Origin: an uncultured Fretibacterium sp. | Lineage (GTDB): Bacteria > Synergistota > Synergistia > Synergistales > Aminobacteriaceae | Assembly (NCBI GenBank): GCA_937899395.1 | Contig: CALBPU010000079.1 | Coordinates: 1 to 35,528 of the forward strand | DNA: 35,528 nucleotides | Reading direction: 5' to 3' | Shown: in pieces, positions 16,728 through 24,421 of the stretch | How positions within the stretch are numbered: the first letter of the stretch is position 1 | Layout of the letters: the number at the start of each line of letters is the position of its first letter | Notes under the pieces: model-generated | The model's input: only the letters and a program-made list of their open reading frames with translations | Told to the model about the DNA's origin: nothing | The model's database searches: none | Translations under genes and position numbers: made by a program

Positions 16728-18176
16728 TTATTTTCTGTAAGTTTCAGGCAAAAATAACAGAAATACCGCAAATAATTCCAGTCTGCCTGCTAACATACAA
16801 AATGAAAACAACCATTTAACCGTTGAAGGCAACCATGCAAAATTTTCAACAGGCCCAAGAAAATTTAATCCCGGTCCTACATTGCTTAAACATGTTAATA
16901 CTCCTGTAAATGATGTCAACAATTCTATTCCGAATGCTGTTGTTATTAATGTACATATAGCCAGCGTCAACATGTACAACACAAAAAACGATGTCGCTGA
17001 ATCCTTAGTATTTTGTGTTATAACGGCGTTATTCATTCTTGTAGTTATAACAGCTCTGGGGTGAAGCAATTTTTGTATTTCAACCCTCAACTGTCTTCCT
17101 AATATTAAAAATCTCGAAACCTTGCAGCCTCCTCCTGTTGAACCTCCTGAAGCTCCGATAAACATTAAAATTACAAATAAAAACTTTGTAAATTCAGGCC
17201 ATAAATTATAATCATCAATTATAAATCCTGTCGTAGTCATTACACTGGCAACATGAAATAGTGTTTGCCTTAATGATTGCTCGATGCCTTCAAACTTTCC
17301 GGCAAAATATAATGCTACTGACATCATTAGAGCTGATATAACTATTATGAATAGGTAAGCTCTAAATTCTTCATCGTAAAATATCTCTCGTACCCTCTTT
17401 TGAGGAATTAAAAAATATAATGAAAAATTTACTCCTGAAGCTATCATAAATATCGTTATAACCCATTGAATATAAGGACTTGTGAAATATGCTATCGAAT
17501 TGTTTTTCGTAGAAAAACCGCCCGTAGCTATCGTTGAACATGAATGAGCAAAAGCATCAAATAAATTCATTCCTCCTATTCTTAATAACACAGTCTCAGA
17601 CAATGTTAATAGCACATAAGCTCCCCATAATGATATTGCGGTCTCATGCAGTCTAGGCGTAAGTTTTTCCGCTGTAACTCCAGGAACTTCAGCTTTGTAC
17701 ATTTCCATTCCTGATACTCCCAAAAACGGCAATACAGCTAAACTCAGCACTATTATTCCCATTCCGCCCATCCAATGAGTTAATGAACGCCACAATAATA
17801 TTCCTCTAGGCAAACTTTCAATGTCTGTCATAATTGTAGCTCCTGTTGTAGTAAATCCTGACATTGTCTCGAAAAAAGCATCAGTATAACTCGGAACTAC
17901 TCCTGATAACCAATATGGCAACGCACCCATTAATGACGCTATTAACCATGAGAAACCAGTTATTCCAACGCCTTCACGAATACCCATGTTTATATTGCCT
18001 TTACCAGAATATAAATACAATAAATAACACGTAATTATCCCGACTAAAATTGACATTACAAAAGGTTTTGCATCATTTGTACCGTCATAGATTGCTATAA
18101 ATAACGCAGGAAGCATCGCAAATGACACTACTAAACATATTAATGACAATACTTTTGTTACTGTTTTAATCTTCAC
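16728..18176 (-). CDS. trkH: TrkH-family potassium uptake channel subunit
   Basis: The 482-residue membrane protein shows the four pore loops of the Trk/Ktr/HKT superfamily, each with its selectivity-filter glycine: TTTGATIM, ATGGFSTKN, TTTGFIID and LSNVGPGLN. About ten membrane helices surround them, matching TrkH length (483 in E. coli). It moves potassium across the inner membrane under control of the cytoplasmic TrkA ring. The first 11 bases overlap the end of trkA, so the two are made together. The identification is secure. Confidence 0.95.
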   Translation of the reverse strand: MKIKTVTKVLSLICLVVSFAMLPALFIAIYDGTNDAKPFVMSILVGIITCYLLYLYSGKGNINMGIREGVGITGFSWLIASLMGALPYWLSGVVPSYTDAFFETMSGFTTTGATIMTDIESLPRGILLWRSLTHWMGGMGIIVLSLAVLPFLGVSGMEMYKAEVPGVTAEKLTPRLHETAISLWGAYVLLTLSETVLLRIGGMNLFDAFAHSCSTIATGGFSTKNNSIAYFTSPYIQWVITIFMIASGVNFSLYFLIPQKRVREIFYDEEFRAYLFIIVISALMMSVALYFAGKFEGIEQSLRQTLFHVASVMTTTGFIIDDYNLWPEFTKFLFVILMFIGASGGSTGGGCKVSRFLILGRQLRVEIQKLLHPRAVITTRMNNAVITQNTKDSATSFFVLYMLTLAICTLITTAFGIELLTSFTGVLTCLSNVGPGLNFLGPVENFAWLPSTVKWLFSFCMLAGRLELFAVFLLFLPETYRK

Positions 18177-19554
18177 GTTTCGTCTCAGCTCCGAATAATT
18201 TTGCGTACTCAGGCATCATTGGCGTTAATGCAAACAATATTACATGATCTCCTGCAAGTATCTTTGTTGCTCCAGTCGGCAATAACACTTCATCGCCCCT
18301 GCCTATTAACGCTATAATTACACCTTTCGGCAATTTTAATTCCATTAATGTTTTTCCCGTAAATTGGTTATCAGGCTGCATTCTAAATTCTAACATTTCC
18401 GCGTTAATCTGTTCAACCATTGTAAACGCTAATGTATGTTTAGGATAACGGGCAAATCTTAAAATAACGTTTGCTAGAGCTTCGTTAGGGTCAACTATTG
18501 CGTCTATTTTTATGCAATCCGTTAAGTTTTGATAATCCTTTCGCTTAACTATTGAAATTGTCTTTTTAGCACCCATTTTTTTTGCTATTGCACAATAAAT
18601 TAAATTCAACTCGTCCGAATCCGTAGCACATATATAACCGTCAGCATTTTCAATTCCTTCTTCTGCTAACATAGCTCCGTCAGCTCCGTCAGCTTCAATA
18701 ACTAAGGCATCTCCAAATTCCTCTGCTAACCTCTCGCAGCGTTTGTGGTCTTTTTCGATAATCCTCATGCTTACGTTTCCAAAATCCCTCCTGACCTTTT
18801 GTGCTATCTGTGTTCCTAATTTGCCTCCTCCTATTATGAAAATTTTTCGTAATGAAGTGTGTTTTTTACCAATTTCAGGTTGAAACAGGTTTTGTAGAAG
18901 CCACGCACTTTTTTTATATGTTACAACATAACACACATCATTTGCCCTTAATACCGTAAAACCATTTGGAACTCCTTCTTCTCCGTTCTCATGATTAACA
19001 TATACGAACACGGCCATTAAATCAGGAAACTTAGGTCTAATGTCCTTTAATGCCATATTAACGAGAGGAGAATTTTCAGAAATTTTTAATGTGTAAAGTG
19101 CCGCTCTTCCGTTTAATAACTCAGCTGCGTGTGTTGCTGCACTAACTTCAAGAAGGCCGATTATCTCGCGTGCTATTGAACGTTCAGGAGAAATCATCAA
19201 ATTTATTCCGAGCTTTTCTCCCCAATCCGGTGAATCAGTGAACTCTAAATTTCTTGCTCTCGATATTAAATATGGAATGCCTGAATTGTGCGCTATCCAG
19301 CATGAAAGCATATTCACTTCATCTCGATTTGTACACGCTATCAACATATCAATATCGCAACCCGGCACTACTCCTGCCTGTGCCAAAACATTAGGTCTCG
19401 CTCCGTTACCTTTAACAAATTTTACATCAAGATTTTGAGCGTCCTTGATTTTAGCTTCGTCCTTGTCAACAAGCCAGATGTTGTGCTTTTCATCAGATAG
19501 AGTTTTCGCAACGTTACGTCCGACTTCTCCAGCTCCTACTATAACTATATTCAA
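18166..19554 (-). CDS. trkA: TrkA, NAD-binding regulator of Trk potassium uptake
   Basis: The 462-residue cytoplasmic protein holds two tandem RCK units. The first begins VGAGEVGRNVAKTLSDEKH with the NAD-binding glycine loop and the acidic WLVDKDE strand end; the second begins IIGGGKLGTQIAQKV. Each is followed by a TrkA_C domain (first with LYTLKISENSPLVNMALKDI, second with EFRMQPDNQFTGKTLMELKL). The length matches E. coli TrkA (458). It forms a ring on TrkH and gates it in response to nucleotides. It overlaps the thioesterase gene by four bases (ATGA) and trkH by 11. Confidence 0.95.
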   Translation of the reverse strand: MNIVIVGAGEVGRNVAKTLSDEKHNIWLVDKDEAKIKDAQNLDVKFVKGNGARPNVLAQAGVVPGCDIDMLIACTNRDEVNMLSCWIAHNSGIPYLISRARNLEFTDSPDWGEKLGINLMISPERSIAREIIGLLEVSAATHAAELLNGRAALYTLKISENSPLVNMALKDIRPKFPDLMAVFVYVNHENGEEGVPNGFTVLRANDVCYVVTYKKSAWLLQNLFQPEIGKKHTSLRKIFIIGGGKLGTQIAQKVRRDFGNVSMRIIEKDHKRCERLAEEFGDALVIEADGADGAMLAEEGIENADGYICATDSDELNLIYCAIAKKMGAKKTISIVKRKDYQNLTDCIKIDAIVDPNEALANVILRFARYPKHTLAFTMVEQINAEMLEFRMQPDNQFTGKTLMELKLPKGVIIALIGRGDEVLLPTGATKILAGDHVILFALTPMMPEYAKLFGAETKRED

Positions 19555-20300
19555 ATTTTCTCACTCTCCTTTTTTTGCCAATAACACAAAAAATTTGCAC
19601 TAGGCTTTTTAACGTTTTCCCTGAATATCTCACAAACATATTTTTGCGGATTTAACTGCGAAAAATTTAACTTAACTTTTTCACCGAATTTAGCTCCTGA
19701 CCTAAATGATGCACATACAGTTTTAATTTCGTAATTCATTAAATCTACAGGGCTTTCATCATGAACCCAACCGAAATAAACAGCGTTGTTTACGTGTGAA
19801 TTATAATCTAAATCATGAAATCTCACAGGAAATTCCACACTTTTTACTACATTTTCCTCTTCAATTTTGGGAATATCTTGAAAATCGGGGTTAATTTCGC
19901 TCGTATCTCTGATTAAAATTTCGGGAATGTGAGCCACAGGTTTAACAGGTCTTCCTACAGCTAAATCAAGCAATAACCACGATGTTTTTGCCCATGCTAT
20001 CGGAGCTCCTTTTTCGGACTGAACATCGAAAATTCTGAGTGTGTTATAACCGTGTGAAGGGTCATGAGCTGTCCTTATTGAAAACTTTTCATCAAGTGAA
20101 GGCAGTTTACCTAGAAACTCGATTTCGTAACGGGTTAATACCCATGAATAACCTCTAGCACTTAATTCTGTCGCTGTTCCTTCTATATCATCAACAGCCA
20201 TTCCGGCAGTATCCTGAAAATAATCAAGAAGGTTCTTTAATTTTATAGTCCCAAGACATGATGAATCAGACGGAAGGACTTTTATTTCTCTTGTAAACAT
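19551..20300 (-). CDS. Acyl-ACP thioesterase (FatA/FatB family)
   Basis: The 249-residue protein is a double-hotdog enzyme. The first hotdog (about 1-125) has KLKNLLDYFQDTAGMAVDD, SARGYSWVLTRYEIEFLGK and TSWLLLDLAVGRPVKP. The second (about 150-249) has FHDLDYNSHVNNAVYFGWVH with the catalytic-loop residues D165, N167 and H169. Bacterial members release free fatty acids from acyl-ACP. The gene begins inside the last codons of hisD (19-base overlap) and ends in an ATGA overlap with trkA, so it is embedded between histidine and potassium genes with no obvious link. Its length is normal for bacterial members. Confidence 0.9.
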   Translation of the reverse strand: MFTREIKVLPSDSSCLGTIKLKNLLDYFQDTAGMAVDDIEGTATELSARGYSWVLTRYEIEFLGKLPSLDEKFSIRTAHDPSHGYNTLRIFDVQSEKGAPIAWAKTSWLLLDLAVGRPVKPVAHIPEILIRDTSEINPDFQDIPKIEEENVVKSVEFPVRFHDLDYNSHVNNAVYFGWVHDESPVDLMNYEIKTVCASFRSGAKFGEKVKLNFSQLNPQKYVCEIFRENVKKPSANFLCYWQKKESEKI

Positions 20301-21556
20301 TTTCGTATTGTTATGCTGTTTGCGTGTCCCGTTAAGCCCTCTGATTTTGCAAATGCTTCTATATCATCAGAAACTTTTTTCAGGGCATCTTCATTGTAAT
20401 AAATATATTGCGATTTTTTCACGAAATCATCAACTGAAAGCGGGCTTGAAAACCTCGCTGTCCCCATCGTAGGCAATGTGTGGTTCGCTCCTGCGTAATA
20501 ATCTCCTAATGCTTCAGGCGAATATTTTCCCAAAAATACTGAGCCTGCGTTCTTAATTCTTGTTAAACTTTCAAAAGGATTTTCAACGCATAATTCAAGA
20601 TGTTCGGGTGCAATTTCGTTCGCAATATTTTCGGCTTCTTTGAGCGTTTCAACTAAAATTACAGCTCCGTTGTTGTCGATTGAAGCTCTCGCGATGTCAT
20701 GACGTTCAAGTTTTGTTATTTGATTCTCAATTTCATCTCTGACTCTTTCAGCTAAAATCTTTGAATCAGTGATTAAAATCGAGCTTGCTAATCTGTCGTG
20801 TTCAGCTTGTGCCAATAAATCAGCAGCAATATTTGAAGGTGAATTTTTTTCGTCTGCTATGATTAATATCTCGCTCGGCCCTGCTATCATGTCTATCGCA
20901 ACATGGCCGAAGACCTGACGTTTCGCTTCTGCTACAAAAATATTTCCAGGCCCTACAATTTTATCAACCTTCATAACGCTTTCAGTTCCGAATGCCAGAG
21001 CCGCCACCGCCTGAGCACCGCCGATTTTGTAAATTCTGTCAACTCCTGCTACATGTGAAGCAGCTATGATTTCGGGTTTGATTTCAGGAGGAGTTGTAAC
21101 AATGATATTTTCACAGCCCGCAATTTTCGCAGGTATAGCGTTCATTAAGACCGTTGAAGGATACGAAGCTGTTCCGCCAGGCACATATAAACCAACTTTT
21201 TCAAGCGGAATAACTCTTTGTCCTAATATTACTCCGTCAGAATTTGAGAACATGAAACCGTTACGAAGCTGCTTTGAATGAAAATCGTAAATATTTTTCG
21301 CTGCCCTTTCAAGAATTTTTATGAAATCTTTTCCGACAATTTTTAACGCAGAACTTTTTTCCGCTTCACTGACTTCAAGTTCCTCTAAATCTACTCCGTC
21401 AAATTTTTTTTCGTATTCCTTAACTGCTTTGTCCCCTCTGATTTTTATATCTTCAAGGATTTTTGCAACCGTTTCTATGATTTCAGGATTAGTCTTTTCA
21501 GTTCCTTTACTCCGAAAATCACGAATAAAATTTTCAGCCGTATTGATTTTAATCAT
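20282..21556 (-). CDS. hisD: Histidinol dehydrogenase
   Basis: The 424-residue enzyme carries out the last two oxidations of histidine synthesis, histidinol to histidine, with two NAD. The conserved blocks are YVPGGTASYPSTVLMNAIPA, KIVGPGNIFVAEAKR and DMIAGPSEILIIAD. Zinc ligands are Q250 and H253 (AQAEHD), D352 (GDYYAGANH) and H411 (GLTGHANS); the catalytic acid-base pair is E318/H319 (APEHLEL). All are intact and the length matches the family (about 430). Its start overlaps hisG by eight bases. It belongs to a hisZ-hisG-hisD group; the other his genes are not in the window. Confidence 0.97.
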   Translation of the reverse strand: MIKINTAENFIRDFRSKGTEKTNPEIIETVAKILEDIKIRGDKAVKEYEKKFDGVDLEELEVSEAEKSSALKIVGKDFIKILERAAKNIYDFHSKQLRNGFMFSNSDGVILGQRVIPLEKVGLYVPGGTASYPSTVLMNAIPAKIAGCENIIVTTPPEIKPEIIAASHVAGVDRIYKIGGAQAVAALAFGTESVMKVDKIVGPGNIFVAEAKRQVFGHVAIDMIAGPSEILIIADEKNSPSNIAADLLAQAEHDRLASSILITDSKILAERVRDEIENQITKLERHDIARASIDNNGAVILVETLKEAENIANEIAPEHLELCVENPFESLTRIKNAGSVFLGKYSPEALGDYYAGANHTLPTMGTARFSSPLSVDDFVKKSQYIYYNEDALKKVSDDIEAFAKSEGLTGHANSITIRKCLQEK

Positions 21557-22187
21557 TTAAGCTCCTTATAATTTCGTTAATTTTTTCACGTTTGAACTTA
21601 TATGAGGATTTGTTAGCTATCAATCTCGCACTTAAATCAGCAATGGTATTTATAACTCCCAAATTATTTTCCCTCAATGTCGTTCCTGTCTCTACTATAT
21701 CTACTATAACATCTGAAAGCCCCAGTATCGGCGCAAGCTCCACTGAACCACGTAATGTTATTATGTCAATTTCACGCCCGATTTTGTCGTAATAATTTTG
21801 AGCGATATTCGGAAATTCCGTTGCAACTCTCAAAATTTTTTCAGGATTATCCTTGAAATCATTTTTTGCCGCTACAGCCATTTTGCAATACCCCGTTTTG
21901 AGGTCGAGAAGCTCGTAAATATCTGCGCCGCGTTCCAGCAAAATATCTTTTCCTGATGCTCCGATGTCGGCAACTCCCCTTTCAACATATATAGGAACAT
22001 CAAAAGGTTTTACCCAAAAAAATCTAACTCCGACCGAACAAAAATTTTCGTCCTCAAATACAAGCCTGCGATCCTTAGAATTGTTCAATGGAAATCCCGA
22101 CTGAACAAAAATTTTACAGCCTGCTTTCTCGAATAATTTATAAACTCTTTCGCCCAATCTCCCTTTCGGTAATGCTACGTTAATCAT
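21549..22187 (-). CDS. hisG: ATP phosphoribosyltransferase catalytic subunit, short form
   Basis: The 212-residue product is the short HisG that needs HisZ for activity and feedback control. Motifs are LPKGRLGERVYKLFEKAGC at the start, ERGVADIGASGKDILLE, and the PRPP loop region LGLSDVIVDIVETGTTLREN. It carries out the first step of histidine synthesis, joining ATP and PRPP. It lacks the C-terminal regulatory domain of long HisG (about 300 residues), which fits with hisZ lying immediately upstream and overlapping by eight bases. The downstream overlap with hisD is also eight bases. Confidence 0.96.
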   Translation of the reverse strand: MINVALPKGRLGERVYKLFEKAGCKIFVQSGFPLNNSKDRRLVFEDENFCSVGVRFFWVKPFDVPIYVERGVADIGASGKDILLERGADIYELLDLKTGYCKMAVAAKNDFKDNPEKILRVATEFPNIAQNYYDKIGREIDIITLRGSVELAPILGLSDVIVDIVETGTTLRENNLGVINTIADLSARLIANKSSYKFKREKINEIIRSLND

Positions 22188-23106
22188 TTTCTCCGCCTTT
22201 CATCTCAATAAGATCAATATATACCGCAAAACCTATAGCCCTTGAATTTTTATGTCCCATTAAGCTCATTAAGTTATCGTATTGACCTCCCGATAAAATG
22301 CTTTCGGGTATTCCCTCGATATAACCCCTGAAAATAATTCCGTTATAATAATTCAAATTGTTTACGGTTGAGAAGTCAACGTTAATTTTGCCGTGATATT
22401 TTCTCAAGGTTTCGGAGTTAATTATATCTGCAAAATTTTCAGCGCCTTTCAGGTTCATGTTTTTGAGCTTAGTTAAAGCATCGTTAATATTGCCCTCGAT
22501 TTTTGCAAGTTCTATAAATTCATCAGGGGCATTTAAGTTTTCAAGTTCGTGAATATTTTTCTCGGCTAAACATTTCAGAATTTTTTCGGGTTCAGGATTA
22601 AATGAAGATTTTTCACGGGTCAACAGTTCCGCAATTAATCCTGCGTTCGAGACATCGAGAATATATTTGCGTCCCTTTGCTAACGTTTCAAGACTTAACA
22701 GCGCCAGCTCAATCACTTCACAAATATTTTCATCGTTAAAATTTTTTTCCGTTTTTTCAGGCATTACACATTCAATTCCGGCCTGAGAAATTTCACGGAA
22801 TGAATTTTTTTCGTTCTTTCCAGACCTGTAAACTTTTTCGTCGTAATAAAATTTTTGTACGTCGCTTGAATTTTTTATCCCTTTGATAATTGACAATGTT
22901 ACATCAGGACGAAGCGCCATTAATTTCCCGTTTAGATCCGTGAATGTCAGTATGCTCTTTGAGGTCAAAAAATCTTTTTTGTTCGCATAAAAATCATATT
23001 CTTCAAATCGTTTCATTCTGTAAAATGAATAACCGTGAAGCTCGTAAAGCTCTCTTAATTTTAAGGCCGCTATCTCTTCAGACCTCAACATTTTAATATT
23101 CAACAT
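22180..23106 (-). CDS. hisZ: ATP phosphoribosyltransferase regulatory subunit HisZ
   Basis: The protein is a class II histidyl-tRNA synthetase paralogue. It has FTDLNGKLMALRPDVTLSI (motif 2 region), FYYDEKVYRSGKNEKNSFRE, a short insert, and ILSGGQYDNLMSLMGHKNSR near the end, but lacks the tRNA-binding domain. With short HisG it forms the octameric first enzyme of histidine synthesis. I chose the ATG at 23106 (308 residues). An ATG at 23151 would lie upstream of the minus-strand -10 element at 23138-23143, whereas 23106 has GGAG 11 bases ahead and a leader of about 25 bases. HisZ heads the long minus-strand block. Confidence 0.92.
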   Translation of the reverse strand: MLNIKMLRSEEIAALKLRELYELHGYSFYRMKRFEEYDFYANKKDFLTSKSILTFTDLNGKLMALRPDVTLSIIKGIKNSSDVQKFYYDEKVYRSGKNEKNSFREISQAGIECVMPEKTEKNFNDENICEVIELALLSLETLAKGRKYILDVSNAGLIAELLTREKSSFNPEPEKILKCLAEKNIHELENLNAPDEFIELAKIEGNINDALTKLKNMNLKGAENFADIINSETLRKYHGKINVDFSTVNNLNYYNGIIFRGYIEGIPESILSGGQYDNLMSLMGHKNSRAIGFAVYIDLIEMKGGEND

Positions 23107-23137
23107 CAAAATCTTTGCTCCAATTAAGTTTTCGCGT

Positions 23138-23146
23138 ATGATAGCA
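23138..23146 (-). promoter_or_regulatory. Extended -10 element for the hisZGD operon
   Basis: Minus strand TGC-TATCAT (TGC at 23144-23146, TATCAT at 23138-23143) is an extended -10 element with a weak -35. Its predicted start at about 23131 gives a leader of about 25 bases to hisZ. It shares the palindrome at 23141-23156 with the opposite promoter. Confidence 0.45.
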
Positions 23147-23156
23147 CACATGCTAT
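23141..23156. repeat. Palindrome between the divergent promoters
   Basis: ATAGCA (23141-23146) and TGCTAT (23151-23156) form a perfect 6-bp inverted repeat with a 4-base CACA spacer. Both arms are part of the extended -10 elements, one for each direction, so a dimeric regulator bound here could block both promoters. The symmetry could also arise simply because the two promoters use the same TGCTAT sequence. Confidence 0.5.
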
Positions 23157-23159
23157 AAT
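23151..23159 (+). promoter_or_regulatory. Extended -10 promoter for the sigma factor-bamA-lpx operon
   Basis: TGC-TATAAT (TATAAT at 23154-23159) is a perfect extended -10 element. The -35 position (23131-23136, TTCGCG) matches poorly, which extended -10 promoters tolerate. The expected start is about 23166, just ahead of the GGAGG at 23187-23191. Confidence 0.55.
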
Positions 23160-23193
23160 TGCCTAAAAATAATCAGTAAATTTGACGGAGGAA

Positions 23194-23793
23194 GTGAAAT
23201 CTAATCCCGTTAATCGGGAAAACAAAATTATGAGCCTTGATCCTGAACACGAAAAAACTTTATGGCGATTATGTTCCAAAGGTGATATTAACGCCCGTGA
23301 AGAACTTATAATTTCATACCGTCCTTTAGTATTCTGGATAGCGGGAAAAATTCACGTTACAGATTCAGAATTAAAACAGGATATTATACAAGAGGGAATG
23401 TTAGCATTAATTAACGCCGTTGATAAATTTGAACCTGAGAGAGAATTTAAGTTTTCGACATTCGCATATCATAAAATTCATGGCCAGATTATAAACATGC
23501 TTGAACGTTCTGAAAAAAAAGCTCCGTTGCCTGTGCCTGATGAATGGTTACAGATAGCTGATGACGATTATGAACAAAGCGATGAAGATTGGTTTGATAC
23601 TGCCGAAGCGATTTCAAAACTTGAAGGTCGTGAGGCTGAAATAGTTTCAGCGTTATTCTTTGAGGGCAAAAAGCCTAAAGATGTCGCTAAAGAGAAAAAA
23701 TTAGATGTAAGTCATGTATACAGGCTCAGAAGAACAGCCATTGCGAAAATCAGAATGTGGCTTGGTTTAGAAGGAGCCTTAAATCCCGGTTAA
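23194..23793 (+). CDS. Sigma-70 family RNA polymerase sigma factor, ECF-like
   Basis: The product of about 199 residues has region 2 (AREELIISYRPLVFWIAGKI, LKQDIIQEGMLALINAVDKF, FKFSTFAYHKIHGQIINML), a short acidic linker (DEWLQIADDDYEQSDEDWFD), and region 4 (LEGREAEIVSALFFEGKKPK, then VSHVYRLRRTAIAKIRMWLG as the helix-turn-helix). Regions 1.1 and 3 are absent, as in ECF factors, although region 2 looks more like FliA/SigH types. The start is uncertain. GTG at 23194 has GGAG three bases ahead, TTG at 23182 has no ribosome site, and ATG at 23230 follows a small CCCG/CGGG hairpin. It is the first gene of the operon leading to bamA and the lpx genes. Confidence 0.9.
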   Translation: MKSNPVNRENKIMSLDPEHEKTLWRLCSKGDINAREELIISYRPLVFWIAGKIHVTDSELKQDIIQEGMLALINAVDKFEPEREFKFSTFAYHKIHGQIINMLERSEKKAPLPVPDEWLQIADDDYEQSDEDWFDTAEAISKLEGREAEIVSALFFEGKKPKDVAKEKKLDVSHVYRLRRTAIAKIRMWLGLEGALNPG

Positions 23794-23808
23794 GAGAGGT
23801 GTAATTTT

Positions 23809-24402
23809 TTGGTTGTAGATAAAAGAGTTGCAGGAATAATATGTTGGCTTGAAAGGTTAAAGAAATCTTACAGTTCGGGTGCTATGGAAGTTGCTTTAAT
23901 GGACGCTGAATGCGCAAGAGCTGACCTTGAAATTTTGCGTGCCGACGTTTGGAAACAAGTTAAGCCTAAAGAAAAAAATAAAATTTATCCGTTGGCTTTG
24001 AATTTTGCGAAATCTTTTGTGCTTGCTGTCATTATAGTTATGTTAATGGTATTTCCGATTTCAAGGGAAATTAATTTGCCGTTGCCTGTCATTGAGAAGA
24101 AAGAGAAATTGGTTTTAGCCGAACCGATTATTATAATTCGTGAATACGATCACCCCGCGCCAGCTCCTCAAAATCAAAATCATGAAGCAAAAATCTCAAA
24201 ATCTTCATCTTCAAAACGTCTTAATGTTTCACAGCCTCAAAAAATCGCAAAAGCTGAAAAATCTGAAAAAGTTGAAGCTGTTGAAAAGGTTGTAAAGGTT
24301 GAAAAAAAGGTTAAGACAGTGCCCTATGACGAAATATTTTCGTTGGTTCAAACAGGACATCAGGCATTAAAAAAGGATAATTCAGTGATAAAAATTAAGT
24401 AA
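23809..24402 (+). CDS. Single-pass membrane protein of unknown function; possible partner of the sigma factor
   Basis: I do not recognise a family. The 197-residue product has a cytoplasmic-type N-terminal segment of about 65 residues (WLERLKKSYSSGAMEVALMD, then ARADLEILRADVWKQV), one membrane helix at about 68-85 (FVLAVIIVMLMVFPI), and a periplasmic-type tail. The tail has a proline-containing stretch (HPAPAPQ), a serine cluster and a Lys/Glu/Val-rich low-complexity run before a short ordered end. It starts at TTG, 15 bases after the sigma factor stop, with GAGAGGTG ahead. Sigma factor followed by a single-pass membrane protein is the usual layout of sigma/anti-sigma pairs. The zinc motif HxxxCxxC of ZAS anti-sigma factors is not present, so that role is inference. 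Confidence 0.7.
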   Translation: MVVDKRVAGIICWLERLKKSYSSGAMEVALMDAECARADLEILRADVWKQVKPKEKNKIYPLALNFAKSFVLAVIIVMLMVFPISREINLPLPVIEKKEKLVLAEPIIIIREYDHPAPAPQNQNHEAKISKSSSSKRLNVSQPQKIAKAEKSEKVEAVEKVVKVEKKVKTVPYDEIFSLVQTGHQALKKDNSVIKIK

Positions 24403-24421
24403 AAGGAGAAAAAAATTAATC

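Noticed and set aside
23107..23151. ATG at 23151 as the start of hisZ
   Set aside because: It lies upstream of the likely -10 element and lacks a ribosome site; the ATG at 23106 has GGAG ahead and begins at the conserved region.
23141..23156. Palindrome as an attachment or recombination site
   Set aside because: There is no integrase, direct repeat or tRNA gene nearby, and the arms are fully explained by two -10 elements.
23204..23217. CCCG/CGGG hairpin in the sigma factor start region as a riboswitch
   Set aside because: A 4-bp stem with a 5-base loop is too small; it may affect start choice but carries no aptamer-like structure.
24160..24330. TonB-like protein in the sigma operon
   Set aside because: The proline-containing stretch is very short, the Lys/Glu run is not the Pro-Lys/Pro-Glu pattern of TonB, and there is no C-terminal TonB domain.
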